DNA from: Pseudoneurospora amorphoporcata
Taxonomy: Eukaryota > Ascomycota > Sordariomycetes > Sordariales > Sordariaceae
DNA: 64,000 nt
Direction: 5' to 3'
Assembly: GCA_033297205.1 (NCBI GenBank)
Contig: MU859170.1
Coordinates: 23,501-87,500 of the forward strand
Numbering within the stretch: the stretch's first letter is position 1; the number at the start of each line of letters is the position of its first letter. A program made the translations under genes and the position numbers. Below the pieces are notes generated by a model. It saw only the letters and a program-made list of their open reading frames with translations, had not been told where the DNA came from and did not search any database. Positions 32,379-44,699 of this stretch are shown piece after piece.

Positions 32379-34979
32379 TCACTTCTCCAATAATATCGGC
32401 CCATTCATGGCATCCACACGACCATACTTCTTGTTCCTCGTGGAAATGTCAAAGAACTCATCGTGGTTGTCGGATTGCATGAGCGCGATCGTCTGCTGAA
32501 GTTCGTCCAGGTTCTGCTCGAGCATGGGGGCATTCTCAAGGTTGGCAACGAAGGCAGAGAGATGCTGCACGTCCATTGCCATGGCAGCAACGGCGTTGGC
32601 GTTGATCTTTTTGACGTCTGAGGATAGTGGTAGAGCAAGAATCTTGTTGGCGGCGTGGCTGAGCGCGTCAAAGTAAATGAGCTCCTTGATCTCCCGAGGC
32701 AGGCCAAGGAGGGTGGAACCCATTATGTTCTCCAGATACCTCGTCAAGGTCTGCATGTAATTACTAGGTTCAGTGGGCTTTGACGGTGTCATCCTGTTGG
32801 TGATGGTTAGCAGGCGGTGAATCACGGAGAGCGGTAGGTCAAACTAACCAGTTGTAGTCGGAAGTGTCGACAAGGTCATCGATCTTGGAGTTGACAAGCT
32901 CGAATATGCGCTTCTCGGCTGTCTTCTTGTTGCTCCTAAACTCCTCAGTTGATTTGAGAGAGACAGGGCCACCTGCGGATGTGGATGATCGCGCGCGAAT
33001 CAACTCCTGTTCCAACTGGTGGCAAGCCTCTTCGAAGTGTTCGAGGTTGATCAAGATCTGAACGATCTGCCCTAGATATTGGGAGTTGAGACGTTCCACG
33101 AGGGTGCGGCAGACCTTCTCCGTCAAGAGCTCATCCAGTGACTGGCAATGGCATTAGATTTCGGCACTACAAAGTCCGATGTTGGAGAGGGAAAAAGTGG
33201 TTACCTTTCTGAGTGTCTCATCGACAATGTTGGGATGTTGGAAATGATCATTAGAGAAGAAGTAGAACTGGTTCAGGAAGTTCCTGATATCAATGCAGCA
33301 GAGGGGGTACATCTGTGAAAACGGGAGGACGCAGGGGAACCTAACTTCGTGTAAGCAAACAATCTCACTTGCAATATAGATGATGGGCAACATACGTGAG
33401 CTCTTCTGGAGCTTTCTCTTCAGTATACCAACTGACTTTGACGACCTTTTCGTATTCCTCGGCATTGTTGATTTGCATAGGCATGTAATCGTCGGTTGAG
33501 ACGATCTCTTGGAAGTCATCGCTGAATCTACGCTTAAGCAGCTCGGCGTATTTGTAGAAGAGGGTTAGTTGGAAGTTGTTCAACATGGAAACAGAGTAAT
33601 TCCAGCTCTTGAAGATCAGTTAGCACTTTGAACTTCTTGACAAGGAAAGGCAAGAGACTGCTCACCTCCGTAGTCTGGATAAATAGCGCAATATCTCCCT
33701 TTATTTTCAAAAGCAGTTCAGCATTATCCACGTCTGTTAGCGATCTTGATATGAGGCGGATGGCAGTCTGGCACATGGAATCCCACAGCTCGTCAACTTC
33801 GACTGTGGATCGCAGTTGCGGGGCACGCTGTATCGTTGCTTTTTCAATTACGGCGAACCCGGTGATTTGCTCCAGCAGATCACGAAGTGAGTTATCTTCC
33901 TCATCGGATGAAAGATTCACAGAACTGGGCATCAGCAGATCCTTTTGCTGACGTCGAGTGGCCCCATACTCGGCACGGAATTTGTCAATTTGGCCTAGCG
34001 CCTCGTGGATATGAAGCGCTTCATGTAGTGGCGTAAAGTCAACCTGGACTTCTTCGTTATCGAGGACATCAAACTCATCACTCTCGTCGAAAACCAGCTC
34101 AATGGCAGAGTTCAGCTTGAAATGACCCAAGTAAGGGTTTTGTTCAGCACGTTCCCGTTGGCGGTCCAGCCGCTGCCTTGTGCCAAAGAAAGCAACCTCG
34201 CCAAGAAACTGCGAGGTCTCACGGATGCGATACAGCCATGTGTTCAGATCGGTCATGACAGCCTCCGAGATCGTTTTCCGTGACGCGGGGATAGACTTTT
34301 GGATCAAGTCAGCCAGTCGGTACTGGGTAGCATACTTGTTCTGAATGATGGGTACTAGGTATTCGTTCTGGAGGTCCTCCAGCGACTTGAGGGCGCCATA
34401 GTACTTCTTCTTGCGAATCAGGTCATGAGCGTTGTTGACAGCATGCATGATCTTGAGTGATTCCCTGAGCGCATCGGAGACGTCGGTGATGTTCTGGCGT
34501 ACGCGGCGTGTATCGACCAATGCCTGTTTCTGCTCCGCCAACTTTTCGGTACTCGCTTGGATCGACTGGTTTAGATCGAGAATTTCGGCAGTCAGGGCTA
34601 CAGTTTCCTCGCGTATCGTCTGTAGTTGGCTGACGGAGCCAAGGAACTCTTCGTGTTGCGTCAAGCCGATCCGTTCGATGTCGCCCTCCCGCTCCTCTGC
34701 GTACTGAGAGAGGCTCTGGACGAGCGTTGCTGTTCGGCCGCTTGCTGTCGCATCTTTGAGGACTGGAATCAGTTGATCGATAAAGTCGGAGTCGGATGGT
34801 GTGAGGATAATCTACGTCCATGTCAGTTCCAGGGTCAATTTGGATTTGAACGTCGAACGGGGCAACGCCCATTCATGGATGGTGTTGCTCAACGATGTAT
34901 GTTGTGCCGACGATGACGGCGTTCGTACCTGGTCGACAGCGGAGTCGTAATCGTCCCACGTTTGCACTTTTCTAGGCAT
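32379..34979 (-). CDS. SEC15: exocyst complex subunit SEC15
   Basis: Subunit of the octameric exocyst that tethers secretory vesicles at the plasma membrane; Sec15 binds the Rab GTPase Sec4. Six exons: 34929-34979, 33666-34811, 33396-33607, 33205-33340, 32849-33141, 32379-32793; 750 residues, typical length. Family features: an N-terminal coiled-coil segment (about residues 55-140), IMHAVNNAHDLIRKKKYYGALKSLEDL, IQKSIPASRKTISEAVMTDLNTWLYRIRE, and YKYAELLKRRFSDDF. The C-terminal helical-bundle region includes FLNQFYFFSNDHF and GSTLLGLPREIKELIYFDAL. All junctions keep frame; intron 2 uses an AAG acceptor. The first exon encodes MPRKVQTWDDYDSAVDQ. It lies head to head with the Mei2-like gene. Confidence 0.95.
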
Positions 34980-36867
34980 CTTGACCGGGAACCCAAATGC
35001 GCCAGTCAACTCTTAACATGGGCTTCCACCTCGAGTTGTTGTGGAAAGAAGAAAGGGTTCTGGGCTTATTCTCGTAGCCTAGCCGTCGAGGTACCTTTCC
35101 ACTTCCCGCTACGCCGCACTACACTAAAGGACGGGGAATGGGGGGGAGCTCCACGGTGCAGCTCACTGTAGTGGTGGTCCAAGCGTCAGGACGGGTTTAA
35201 CGCCAATGCCATTTACCCCTTGGCGGACATAATGAATCATCTTTGTCGGTTGTATTTGAGATCCTTTCGTATTGTACATTGTACCGGACATGGAAGCAGC
35301 TGAGACGTTGTTTTTAAATTCCCAGTAGTTTTCGGCGTCAACATGGCATAACCGAAATATTCAAAGGGAGACCTCTGGATGTAGTTGCAACTCAGTACAC
35401 TCAGCTGCCAGTCCCCAGGTCCCTAGAACTATGGGCGTGCAAGCCGGCCAGCTGTTGCCAGCTGCCATATCCATCTGCCAACCTCTTTTCAACGACAACC
35501 TAACTTCGCGGCTGTCCAAGTCTTTGAATGTCAACATGTTGATGACTTATATCGTGAATAGGATTTCACACGAGCACTATTGACGCTCATTTGTTTCGTA
35601 ATGATTCTTTCGCGACTATCTCCTTGTCCATAGAGCTGTGCAGCTGCGATCGGAAAATAACGCGGGCAACTCACGCGATCTGGATTGATGGCCATCATCG
35701 TTTCCATGGATGAAGCGAACACGCTGTTGTCGCGAGACACTCGTCGATGTCCAGCTGGTATTTCCTTCTTCTGAGCTCGGTTGATCAACATCGCAACTGC
35801 GGCTGTATCTGCATGAAGAATGACGGAGATAACTCTCCACAGTCGCCCATAATGCGTGCTTTTGCGCTTTCCCGTGAACTTGGTTGATGGAGGAGGCACG
35901 GTCTACCTACCCAGGCAAACAGGCACATGATAACAGATTCGACACTTCCTTCACGGTGCTAACATTTCCTCCTTCCTTGTCTTGTTCTTTCCAGCTCGAC
36001 TTCCTCATTACCGGTACCGGCTATGTTCCTGAAGGTATGTAGGTTCTGGTTTTGGTGATGACTCCCCTCCATGCAACGGAACTCTAGGAAGTCACCTATG
36101 CAAGACCGAGAGCTCCTGCGGCGTATCATGACCTGAACTTGATCCGTTCGAACCTCTGCGACGGAAACCGCATTGTCGATATGCTTGAATCGACCGCTGT
36201 GACTTCTACCTCTACTCTTTGTCGGCAAGATAAACCAGAAGTACAGATTGAGGATGTGAGGCAGCACACCAATCTGCAAGACCAGTTGACTTTGAGGACT
36301 GGTGCCTTTGAATTATCAAACCTCATCCGTAAACAAACCCCACGTTGAACCTTTGCATCGCCCTTTGCAGTTTCTGTATACAATATCAAGTTGGCGTCAT
36401 TGAACGTGTGTCGGTACCGACGGGATGAAAGAATGAAGGTGACCAAGGCGGTCGGTGCAGTCGGTGCAGGACCCCTCCCGCCTTCCTACCTCCTCTGCCA
36501 CTACCTCCTTCCGCGCACACAACTCTTGAAATTTTCTCCCACTCCTTCGCACTTTCCTGCGGTCCACTATCATCGTCAATCTCGGTCACTTGGGTGCAGA
36601 CCTTTTTTTTTGGAGAGTCTTCTTGTCTTTCCCCTCGAGGCGGGTTTTGGATTCCAGCCTTTCTCTTTTTACTATCATCTATCCTCACTTCCACTCTCGT
36701 TCTCGTTTCCTGGAAACCCTTCTCTTCTGCGACCGTGAAGCTCGACAGGTCTGGTCCCCTCTGTCGTCCATTCTTTCACTACGACTTCCTTTTGGCAAAT
36801 AGACACCAGCGCGCCGACAGCCTTGAGCGTTACGGACACGCGACAACACCCATTCCTGCATCAAACA
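34980..36867. other. divergent promoter region, SEC15 / Mei2-like
   Basis: About 1.9 kb between divergent starts. A 122-codon minus-strand frame (35531-35899) is unrecognised. The last 400 bases before the Mei2-like start are pyrimidine-rich, as in a long 5' leader. I see no supported gene. Confidence 0.5.
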
Positions 36868-39559
36868 ATGGCGCAGGCACGAGATACGGGATTCAACCCC
36901 TCCTCACCTCACTCGTCGAGCGGCGCCGCCGACTCGTACAAGCATGAAGGTACTCCGGATACCAGATTGACTGCCTTCTCACCGGGTGACAACTCGGCGA
37001 GGTCCAACAAGCTTCTCAACCGGACCCTGGCCCTCGGCACCGCTACCTCTCAGGATGCACATTCTCACCATTTCCATTCGCACAACTCGTCCGATGGCTA
37101 CTCTGTAGCTCCAGCCAGCGGCTCAGACAAGGATCCCTTTATTTCCACCTCGTCCATCACCAAGTCGGACCAGAAGCTGTCTCCTACGGCCTCCTCATTC
37201 CTTCCTGTTTCTGTTTCCGGTCCTCTGGTCGCCCACGGTTCTGTTAACGGGCCCCAGAATGGAATGCAGGGCTTACTATACGCTGTGCAGCCTTCCTATG
37301 CCCAGCGTGACAGTCCCAAGGCCGCAGACAAGCTCAGTACTGACCTCAGTCTCTCCCGTTACCTTGTATTCTACTCCTCCCAGCCGATTACGGTCGCCGG
37401 CGTTGAGGAGTATCTTCGGGTACGTGTCTTTGCCCTTCTACGCAAGACTCACATTGCCGCTACAAGAAGAATGTAACTGACATACCTCCGCAGAAGCTGG
37501 AGAGACTCGGTTCGCCTGTGCAGGGCAAGCACCATGCCGTCCAAGAGGGAATCAGAGTCTTGCTTCGTCTGACAGACATCCGTGATGCTCGCAAAGTCCA
37601 TGACAATGTTCAACTGGGCAATCCCGAGTGGCGTGCAACATACATCACGCCCGTTGACTTTTTCCACGTAAGCCTCCTATGCCCACGCGTATCCGGTTCA
37701 TCATGACTAAGTTGCCAAAATAGTTTGCATATCCGAGTAATTCGGTTGATCCAGTCTCTGAAGGGCAGCTCCTGGTTCTCGCCTTTCCGGGGTCGGGCTA
37801 CGCTTTTCCCTATGCCCAGTCTCAGGTGGAGGCAATCGTCTACAGCTTCCTCCAGGGTGAGGGGGAATTGTTTGCTTTCCAGCGTCTGAATGATTCAACC
37901 CAAGGTCTCTTCAAGGCCATTGCGGAGTTCGCTGATGTCGACGTGGCCGTTTCCGTTGTTTCCAAGTTCAACGGCTTCACTGTCAATGTAAGCCACTGAA
38001 ACCATTCTTCTGTTGGTATATACGATAGACTGACATTCATTGCTACAGGGTATTCAGCTACTGCTGACTTTGTGCCAGCCGGATACACCAGCTCTGGGTC
38101 TCGCGTCAGTGGAGGCCTATAATCCTCCCCAACCCCAGGTGCAAGATATTACCAACATCTTCCAAAACATGAGTGTTGCTAGAACTCCCCAGCCAACCCG
38201 TCCTTTGGTTGGTGGTGGACGCGCCACTCAGTCGCCTGCAAGCATTTCTGTTCCCCAGCAGCAGATTGCTATGTATCCGGTGGTGTACAGAACTCCCGTC
38301 AGCAGTGGTAACCGCTATGTACTCGACCAGACCCCTACTCGCGGCCATAGCGTCGCACCTCTGACTCCTCTGACACCGATGAGTGGTGGCCTCTCTGTAA
38401 TGAATTCTTCCATCTACACACCGCCCGCTACGCCAATGACCATGCAGAACGACTATACCAGTCCTCGGAGCATGCAGCAGTTTGGACGACCGGATAGCCG
38501 TCGTCAGAATGCCATGCGTGTCTCCAGATCGCCGTATCAGAATGCGGCTGGACATCATAACCACGTCGATGTCAACCGCATTCGGGAGGGTATCGACGTC
38601 AGGACTACGGTAAGTGATACCTGGACTCGATGGAAAAAAACGGAACTAACTTTTTAGATCATGCTTCGCAACATTCCGAACAAGGTCGATCAAGCCATGC
38701 TGAAGCGGATCATTGACGAGTCAAGCTGGGGCAAGTACGATTTCATGTATTTGCGCATCGACTTTGCCAATGACTGCAAGTACGTGATAGCCCACCACTT
38801 GTCGTGCGAAACGTTTGCTGACTTGCTAGTGTCGGATATGCGTTCATCAATTTTGTCGATGTAAGTTTCCCTCCATTTCCCAACCTTGGTTTTTATCAAT
38901 AGCTGACAACCTCTAAGCCGTTGGATATCGTCGACGTAAGTTTAAACCTCCGCATCGCCGGATCAAATCTAAAACATTATGTAGTTTGTCAATGCTCGGG
39001 GCAATCAACGTTGGAACTGCTTCAAGAGTGACAAGGTTGCAGAGATATCCTATGCTAGTAAGTTTGGCTGAACACGTCTCATGAAACTGACGCTGATCTT
39101 TCGAAGCCATCCAAGGAAAGGACTGCCTCGTTCAGAAGTTCCGCAACAGCTCAGTCATGCTCGAGGCGCCTCACTATCGACCCAAGGTGAAAACCCAACT
39201 CTACTTTGTTGATTGTTGAGTCGTCACTAAAAGTTCGCAGTTGTATTTCACGTCCAACGGACCCAGACCTGACCTCGCTGGACAAGAAGAGCCATTCCCC
39301 AAACCGGACAATCAGTCCAAGATGAAGCGCAGCTGTGAGAATGCCGAACACGTCGGTATGTTGAGGATTACGCACCATAGATGAATGGATGTCGCTCACA
39401 CATGTATCAGGTCTGTTTACCCCGAACGCGGGTCAACACTTCCGTGACGAGCAGCGTCGTCGTCGCTCACAGTACGATCGTGGTACCAGACTTGCGGCTC
39501 TGGAGGAGTATGACTACGACACTCAGACCCAACCGCAGGCCATCTATCCGACCCAGTAA
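36868..39559 (+). CDS. mei2: Mei2-type RNA-binding protein
   Basis: Related to fission yeast Mei2 and plant AML proteins, RNA-binding regulators of meiosis or development. Eleven exons: 36868-37419, 37494-37667, 37724-37987, 38049-38609, 38658-38779, 38830-38860, 38918-38935, 38985-39057, 39107-39186, 39241-39355, 39411-39559; 706 residues. The diagnostic C-terminal Mei2 RRM begins at residue 518 (IMLRNIPNKVDQAMLKRIID) and continues FMYLRIDFANDCNVGYAFINF, RWNCFKSDKVAEISYATIQGK and LVQKFRNSSVMLEAPHYRPK. Weaker RRM-like regions precede it (about residues 165-350). The N-terminus is Ser/Pro/His-rich. The RRM is split over five exons, two of them 31 and 18 nt; two introns there end in AAG. Start ATG at 36868 is the first clear one. 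Confidence 0.92.
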
Positions 39560-40228
39560 CTGTGGGCCAAAGTCGCCATAAGTGCGCGAACATCACCGAG
39601 CTTCAATATCGTCAGACAACACGAAAAACAAGCTCGAGACACTTTTTATGCGATACATACGATATTTTACTTTCTGCAATCTTCGAGAGTTTATGAGAGG
39701 TGTGAAAAATTTGGCATGGAATGGCCCTTTTGAGATTGGTGATCAGCTTTTTGACAGGTTTGTCAGATTTTGCGAAGCTGCATGGAGAAAAACAGAAAAA
39801 GACTAGCATCATTTAAGCACCATGGGTTGTTGTCGCTTTGAGGGAAAATGGGGAAAAGGCGGGTTGAAATGGTATATCGGCGGGAACCAGATTGGACTAT
39901 GCCAAAGGGGTCATTGAAGGCCACGGCGGTCTAGGAAAGATGGTTGGCCCATGCCCGGATTACCTGATTTTGAGGAGTTGTGATGGAGAGCTGCTCCCAC
40001 GGGGCAATCAGTAGTGTGTATTTTAGACCACAGTATGTGTTAGTAGCGTAATGAGCGGTTGATCCCCTTGGGATACTTTGGCGTCACATTGTGGTTCATT
40101 CATGTAGTGTTAGCACCCACTTCATATCACCGGAAACTTGTTTTCCTGGGTATGCTCAAACGTATATTCTGCTATGGACTCGTTGACATGTATGATCACG
40201 TTGAAGTCAACCATCAGATATTAAGTCA
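39560..40228. other. convergent 3' intergenic region
   Basis: About 670 bp between the Mei2-like and SLP1-like stop codons; presumed 3' untranslated sequence. Nothing recognised. Confidence 0.5.
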
Positions 40229-43080
40229 TTATGCACTTGAGGTTTCCGGTAGAGCAGGCAATGGCTTTACGGTCCCCGAGCCAAGGTGCGTGTGTGAAGG
40301 CCTCGGTCGGTGCCGTAGTGTTTGGTGTTGATCCTCAACTGAATCCGACGGTAGCAGATCATTATCGTCTTCTCCAACCCCCTCGCTTCTTTCTTCGGTA
40401 GAGTTCGAAAGGACAGATACATTCATAGCTCCATTATGCGTAGGCCCGACGCCTTTTCGGAAGAGTTCTGAAGCTGTCTGTTGGATGGACCCGCCAGACT
40501 CAGATCCAGACGATGAAGACTGAGACGGCTCCTCTTGATCTGAGACGCATTCGGGCTCGTGTTCGAATGACGACTGCGTATACAACGGTGAATTACCGTC
40601 AGCACCCTCTCCAGCCAGAACCTCGTCAATGGTCGTTGATGTCTGCCGGAGTGGTGACGCGTGAACCAACGGCGTCCCTTCCCTGCTATCGTACTCGGAG
40701 GTGGGAGTAAGTGGGAGCGCTTTGTCGTTGCTGCGTGAATAGGCATATGAATGCTGCTGTGTCTGTAACAGGTGGCGACCATTTGGGTGGAGCTGGTTTT
40801 GATCGTGATATTGTCGTTGTTGTACCGTTGCGGTATCAACACCCGTGCTTGCTCCCACGGCGGCATCTGTATCCTCACCTCCGGAACCTGAGTGTGCTTC
40901 TCCTGTGGCTCCTGCTGCTGTAGTCGACTGTTGCTGTTGAAGTCCATACGTCGACGCCGTCGACGAAAAAGGGAAAGGACTACTCATCCCCATGCTCATA
41001 CTCATATTACTAATCCAGCCAGAACCAGGTCTCATCGACCACCGCTGGACGGCTTGGACGGGGGAATCGAACCACCCTCCTCTTGAATTAGGCCTGCCTA
41101 CTCCCCCTCCATTATTGCTGATGGCGTTGCCACCACCACTCCCATTACCACCACCAGTCCTGTTATTAAAAATAACCAAAACCAGACAGCTCAACAACAA
41201 GACGCTCTGCAAAATCGCCATCCGCTTCTGAAACACCACCTCATCAGCAAGAACGTTCAGCCGTCCACTAAGCGCCACCACCTCCCTCTCCGTCTGCTCG
41301 CGCTGCGTCTCGAGGGCGATCACCGTGCTCTGCCAGATCTGGTCGTACTGCTGCCTGACATTGCGCAGCTCGGTCAGGACCGTCTTGTTGAGCGTGTCGA
41401 GAAAAGTGTCGACGCGCGTGAGCTGGCGCCGCTCGAGTTTTGACAAAACGTCTTGCAGGAAACGCGATTGTTGCTCGATGTATTGTAGCGACAGCGAGGT
41501 GTTGGATTCGAGGTGGGTGAGGCGCTTGTGTACGGTTTTGAAGAAAGATTCTTGGACGGTGGGCGAGGCGGGGTGGGATGAGGTGGTGGGGGAGCCGCCG
41601 GGGTTGAGCTTTTGTTGCTGTTGATTATTCTTGTTGTTGTTATTATTAGGAGGGCCGCCGCCAGTACCGGCGTTGGCGTTGTTGCTGTTGTTATCTTTGC
41701 CGTCGTTGCGACCTGTGGTGCCGGTTGTGCTACTGCTAGGGGGTTTTGCGGTGGAAGAGGCCGAAGGAGCTGTCTCGTTACTGGCTGTATTAGGACGGGC
41801 TGGAGGAGCCTTATTGTTGTTGGAAGATCCGGTTGTGGTGTTGCTTGCCTGAGGCGGTACAGGAGTGTGAGAGGCAACAGAGCTAGCAGGTTGGCCCTTG
41901 GCTGTTTCCTGAGATTTGGGTGATCCTGAAGAGGCCTTGGGCACCGATGTTTCGTGCGCAGCGCTTCCTGTTGAGCATTGTTCCTTTTCCACATCGGGTT
42001 TGCCAGCATGTTTGCTGTCTGCTCCGGGCGAGATACAAGTGGGTTGACCAGTCGTGCGCGAACGTAAGGCGCAAACCTCCAGAGAAAAGTCACGATAGAA
42101 TACTGGCTCCCGGTGGGTGAACCCAACCTCCACAATCTGAATAGGCTCGGTTTCCTCACGGGTCTCTTCCTTCACCTCAGTGACAGTACTTGGCACCGGC
42201 TCACTCGCAACAGTCGGCTGTTCAACTTGAGAACTCGGCTGCTCAGGTTCAGGGGTCTGCAGCAACTGCTCCTGGACCGGCGGAGCTTCGATAGTTTCCT
42301 GGTCATCATCATGCCTGTCATCCGGTTCCTTCCACGTATCCAGCATCCTTGTTCCATGGACTCTGAGTAGCGATACAGGGCAGTAATACTCATTTCCGTA
42401 ATGACTGAGGAACTCGATGCGTATATACTTGGTATAGATCTGCGGATGTTCCACCAGGAAGGCCTGAATGTCCCTCGAGTTCCTCGCCTCGAACGTTCCT
42501 AGCTCCACCCACTTGTCCAGCTTGACGGGGTAGCGGTCACTAACGCTGACCTTGAACCGGCGGATCATGCTCGAGAAGAACTCAAAGTTGGCCAGGACCA
42601 CCGTGTCAATGAGGATATCGTCGCTCAGCTCGACAATGACAAACTTGCTCTTAGCATGGCACTCAAGGAGCATGTACGAGTCCTTGTTTTCGACGAGGAT
42701 CGCTTTGGCGTTCTTGGCCCCTGGGCTTGTCTTGAGGACGGTGGCGCCGGCGTCAAAGGAGGAGTATGAGAAGCGCTCCTTGCACGTCTTTCCGGCGTCT
42801 TTGCTGCGGTAGTATTGCGTTTTGCCGTCCTCGTACACGACCTGATCGTCTTTCTTGGCTTTGTCGCCGCTGCCGTGGTCGGTCGAAGGGTTGCCGGAGG
42901 GAGAAGTGGTCAGCTCTGAGACCTTTTCCGAGAGGACGTCGAAGTTCAGCGAGTTTTCGCCGTCGTCTCCTGGGCCGTGGTGGTCGTCAGTATCACTGTT
43001 GGGGCCGCCGTTCTGGTCGTGCTCGCCGCCAGCTCTCTGCTGTCCGCCCTTGTGGTTGTTCTTGTTGTTGTTCTTGTTGA

Positions 43081-43150
<70 letters not shown>

Positions 43151-43576
43151 ATTGTTGTTATTGTTGTTGGCGGGGTCGCCAGACTTGCGCAGCATCATTT
43201 CCTTCCATTCTTCAAACGACATGAAGGTGCTGGCCGCCAAGTCCTCATCCTCCTGCTCCTCCTTTGTCTGCTCCTGTGTAGGTTCCGCCGACGGCTTGGG
43301 CTGGCCATGATGTTCTAGCTGCTGCTGTGTCTCGGTCGCTTGCGCCGGCGCTGCTGTCTCGTGACTGGTGACCCCAGAAGAAGAGGTGTTATCGGCGGCG
43401 ACCGCGCTCGTGACGGCGGTCGGGGTCGTCCATGATGTACGAAGACATTGTTGCGGTAGGGTATGGGTGATGTAGTTGACGGTCCTCGATTCGCATACCG
43501 ATGCTGGTTCTGGGAGTGCCGCTGCAACTGCGTGGAGACCCAGCAAGCCCAGGAAAAGAGTTGGTGGGGTGCGCAT
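40229..43576 (-). CDS. SLP1: SUN-domain ER membrane protein, SLP1-like, with long Asn tract
   Basis: SLP1/Opt family proteins are ER membrane glycoproteins with a lumenal SUN domain; yeast Slp1 works with Emp65 to protect soluble ER proteins. One exon, 1115 residues, larger than the yeast protein (587). Order: signal peptide (about 1-20, LFLGLLGLHAVAA), a short conserved segment with ASTFMSFEEWKEMML (about 115-129), 29 consecutive Asn at residues 137-165, a SUN domain at about 264-420 (KERFSYSSFDAGA, FVIVELSDDILIDTVVLANFEFFSS, YIRIEFLSHYGNEYYCPVSLLRVHG), a long Ser/Thr/Pro/Asn-rich stretch, a coiled-coil segment near 690-775, a transmembrane helix at about 786-805 (AILQSVLLLSCLVLVIF), and a disordered cytosolic tail. 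The size comes mainly from low-complexity insertions. Confidence 0.9.
43082..43168. repeat. trinucleotide repeat, GTT/AAC, 29 units
   Basis: An 87-bp tract of GTT on the plus strand, interrupted only by two ATT units near its right end. It encodes 29 Asn residues in the SLP1-like protein on the minus strand and is flanked by further imperfect Asn codons. Such a tract is likely to vary in length between strains. Confidence 0.95.
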
Positions 43577-43878
43577 GGTTTTGTACCTGTTGCTGGTCTC
43601 AAGTTACAATGGCGCGATGACAGCGTTGCTGTACTCTATCCATGGCGATCTCGACCCCCCCCCCTCTTGGTGTTTAGGTTTCCAAAGGGGGTTGTTGTAG
43701 GTGGGAAGTGGATGGATGTACAAGTATTGTACGCCGGTCGCGGTCGGTGTCGCGGTTGTGGTTGCCACAAGGACGGACTAGGTAGTACCGGTACAACGCA
43801 AGTGTCAGTGCCCTATCGGGACCCAGTTGTTGACCGTACACAGGGGCAAGCTAACAGGGCAGAGGATGTGGATAAATA

Positions 43879-43929
43879 ACTCGAGGGTGGTGGGTGCCTT
43901 TTATGGCTGGGCGCCCACCACCCTCGAGT
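43879..43929. repeat. inverted repeat with 20-bp arms
   Basis: Arms at 43879-43898 and 43910-43929 are reverse complements except for one T/C position, separated by an 11-base spacer. Each arm includes CTCGAGGGTGGTGGG or its complement. It lies about 300 bp upstream of the SLP1-like start codon, outside any gene I recognise. Confidence 0.9.
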
Positions 43930-44198
43930 AATGGACACCGCTTGAAAGAAGGAAAGGGCTTTGTTGTCATCAAAAAGCGCCAACTTCGACTGGAAAGAGG
44001 AAGACCAGCCACTTTGCCCGGTTACCTAATCGGTAGCACTACCTACTGTACCTCGCTTCGTGGGTCAAAGGTGACGGAAGCCGTCCCAAACTTTTTCAAT
44101 ACTTAATTGTTGATCTCAGCAAGGGTCAAATGTCCAAAACTCCAGTGGTACGTAATGATGCTAACTGGCCAGCTGTAGTACTGTGTAATGCTGTTTCC

Positions 44199-44210
44199 AG
44201 GGTTAGGGTT
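44199..44210. promoter_or_regulatory. telomere-like AGGGTTAGGGTT motif
   Basis: Lies about 630 bp upstream of the SLP1-like start and downstream of NRDE2, in the opposite orientation to the other three. Confidence 0.35.
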
Positions 44211-44699
44211 CAGAGCTATATCCGTGAATAGCTTCACATCACAGTTGAAACGAGGGTTTCCCATTTTCTTCTATACAGTCTCATGCTATGCTCTCCCTTT
44301 TTTCTCCGACAATGCCCCGGTATAGACGATGTTATAACTTGTCTAATCGAGGCCCATGTGGCGGTGATCAGCCCTGCCAGATTGGTATGTGGTGTTCAGT
44401 CCCGTTTTGTCAGCTGCGGTGCCTGCATATGTACGTTGCCATTTAATGCTTTGCTCCTACAGAATCACCAATTTATCTCATGCCGTCCTCCCTCCGTTTG
44501 TCCCACTCTCTATTCCTCATCAAGATGCCCGTATCTCTCATGATTCTCTCTTCCTCTGCTATCCCTTTCCGAACCCACATCTCGATCTCTCCCCCGCGCT
44601 CTTTCCATCATCTTCAAATCCCATCGTCTCTCCTGTTCCAGGGTCACTCTGTTGTCCTCCTTTGCAGTCTTCTTCTGCAGTCTTCTTCTTTTCAGCCTT

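Larger units (their letters stand above)
43577..44699. other. spacer between SLP1-like and NRDE2 genes
   Basis: About 1.1 kb between two minus-strand genes: SLP1-like promoter and NRDE2 3' end. It contains a long inverted repeat (43879-43929) and a telomere-like AGGGTTAGGGTT near 44199-44210. Short plus-strand frames antisense to NRDE2's end are not supported. Confidence 0.5.

Noticed and set aside
35531..35899. 122-codon minus-strand frame with a GTGAGT after codon 75
   Set aside because: No family resemblance and no second exon found; it lies in a divergent promoter region.
42855..43310. Plus-strand frame with a long Leu/Val run resembling a membrane protein
   Set aside because: The hydrophobic run is just the GTT/TTG repeat read on the wrong strand; the Asn tract in the SLP1-like protein explains it.
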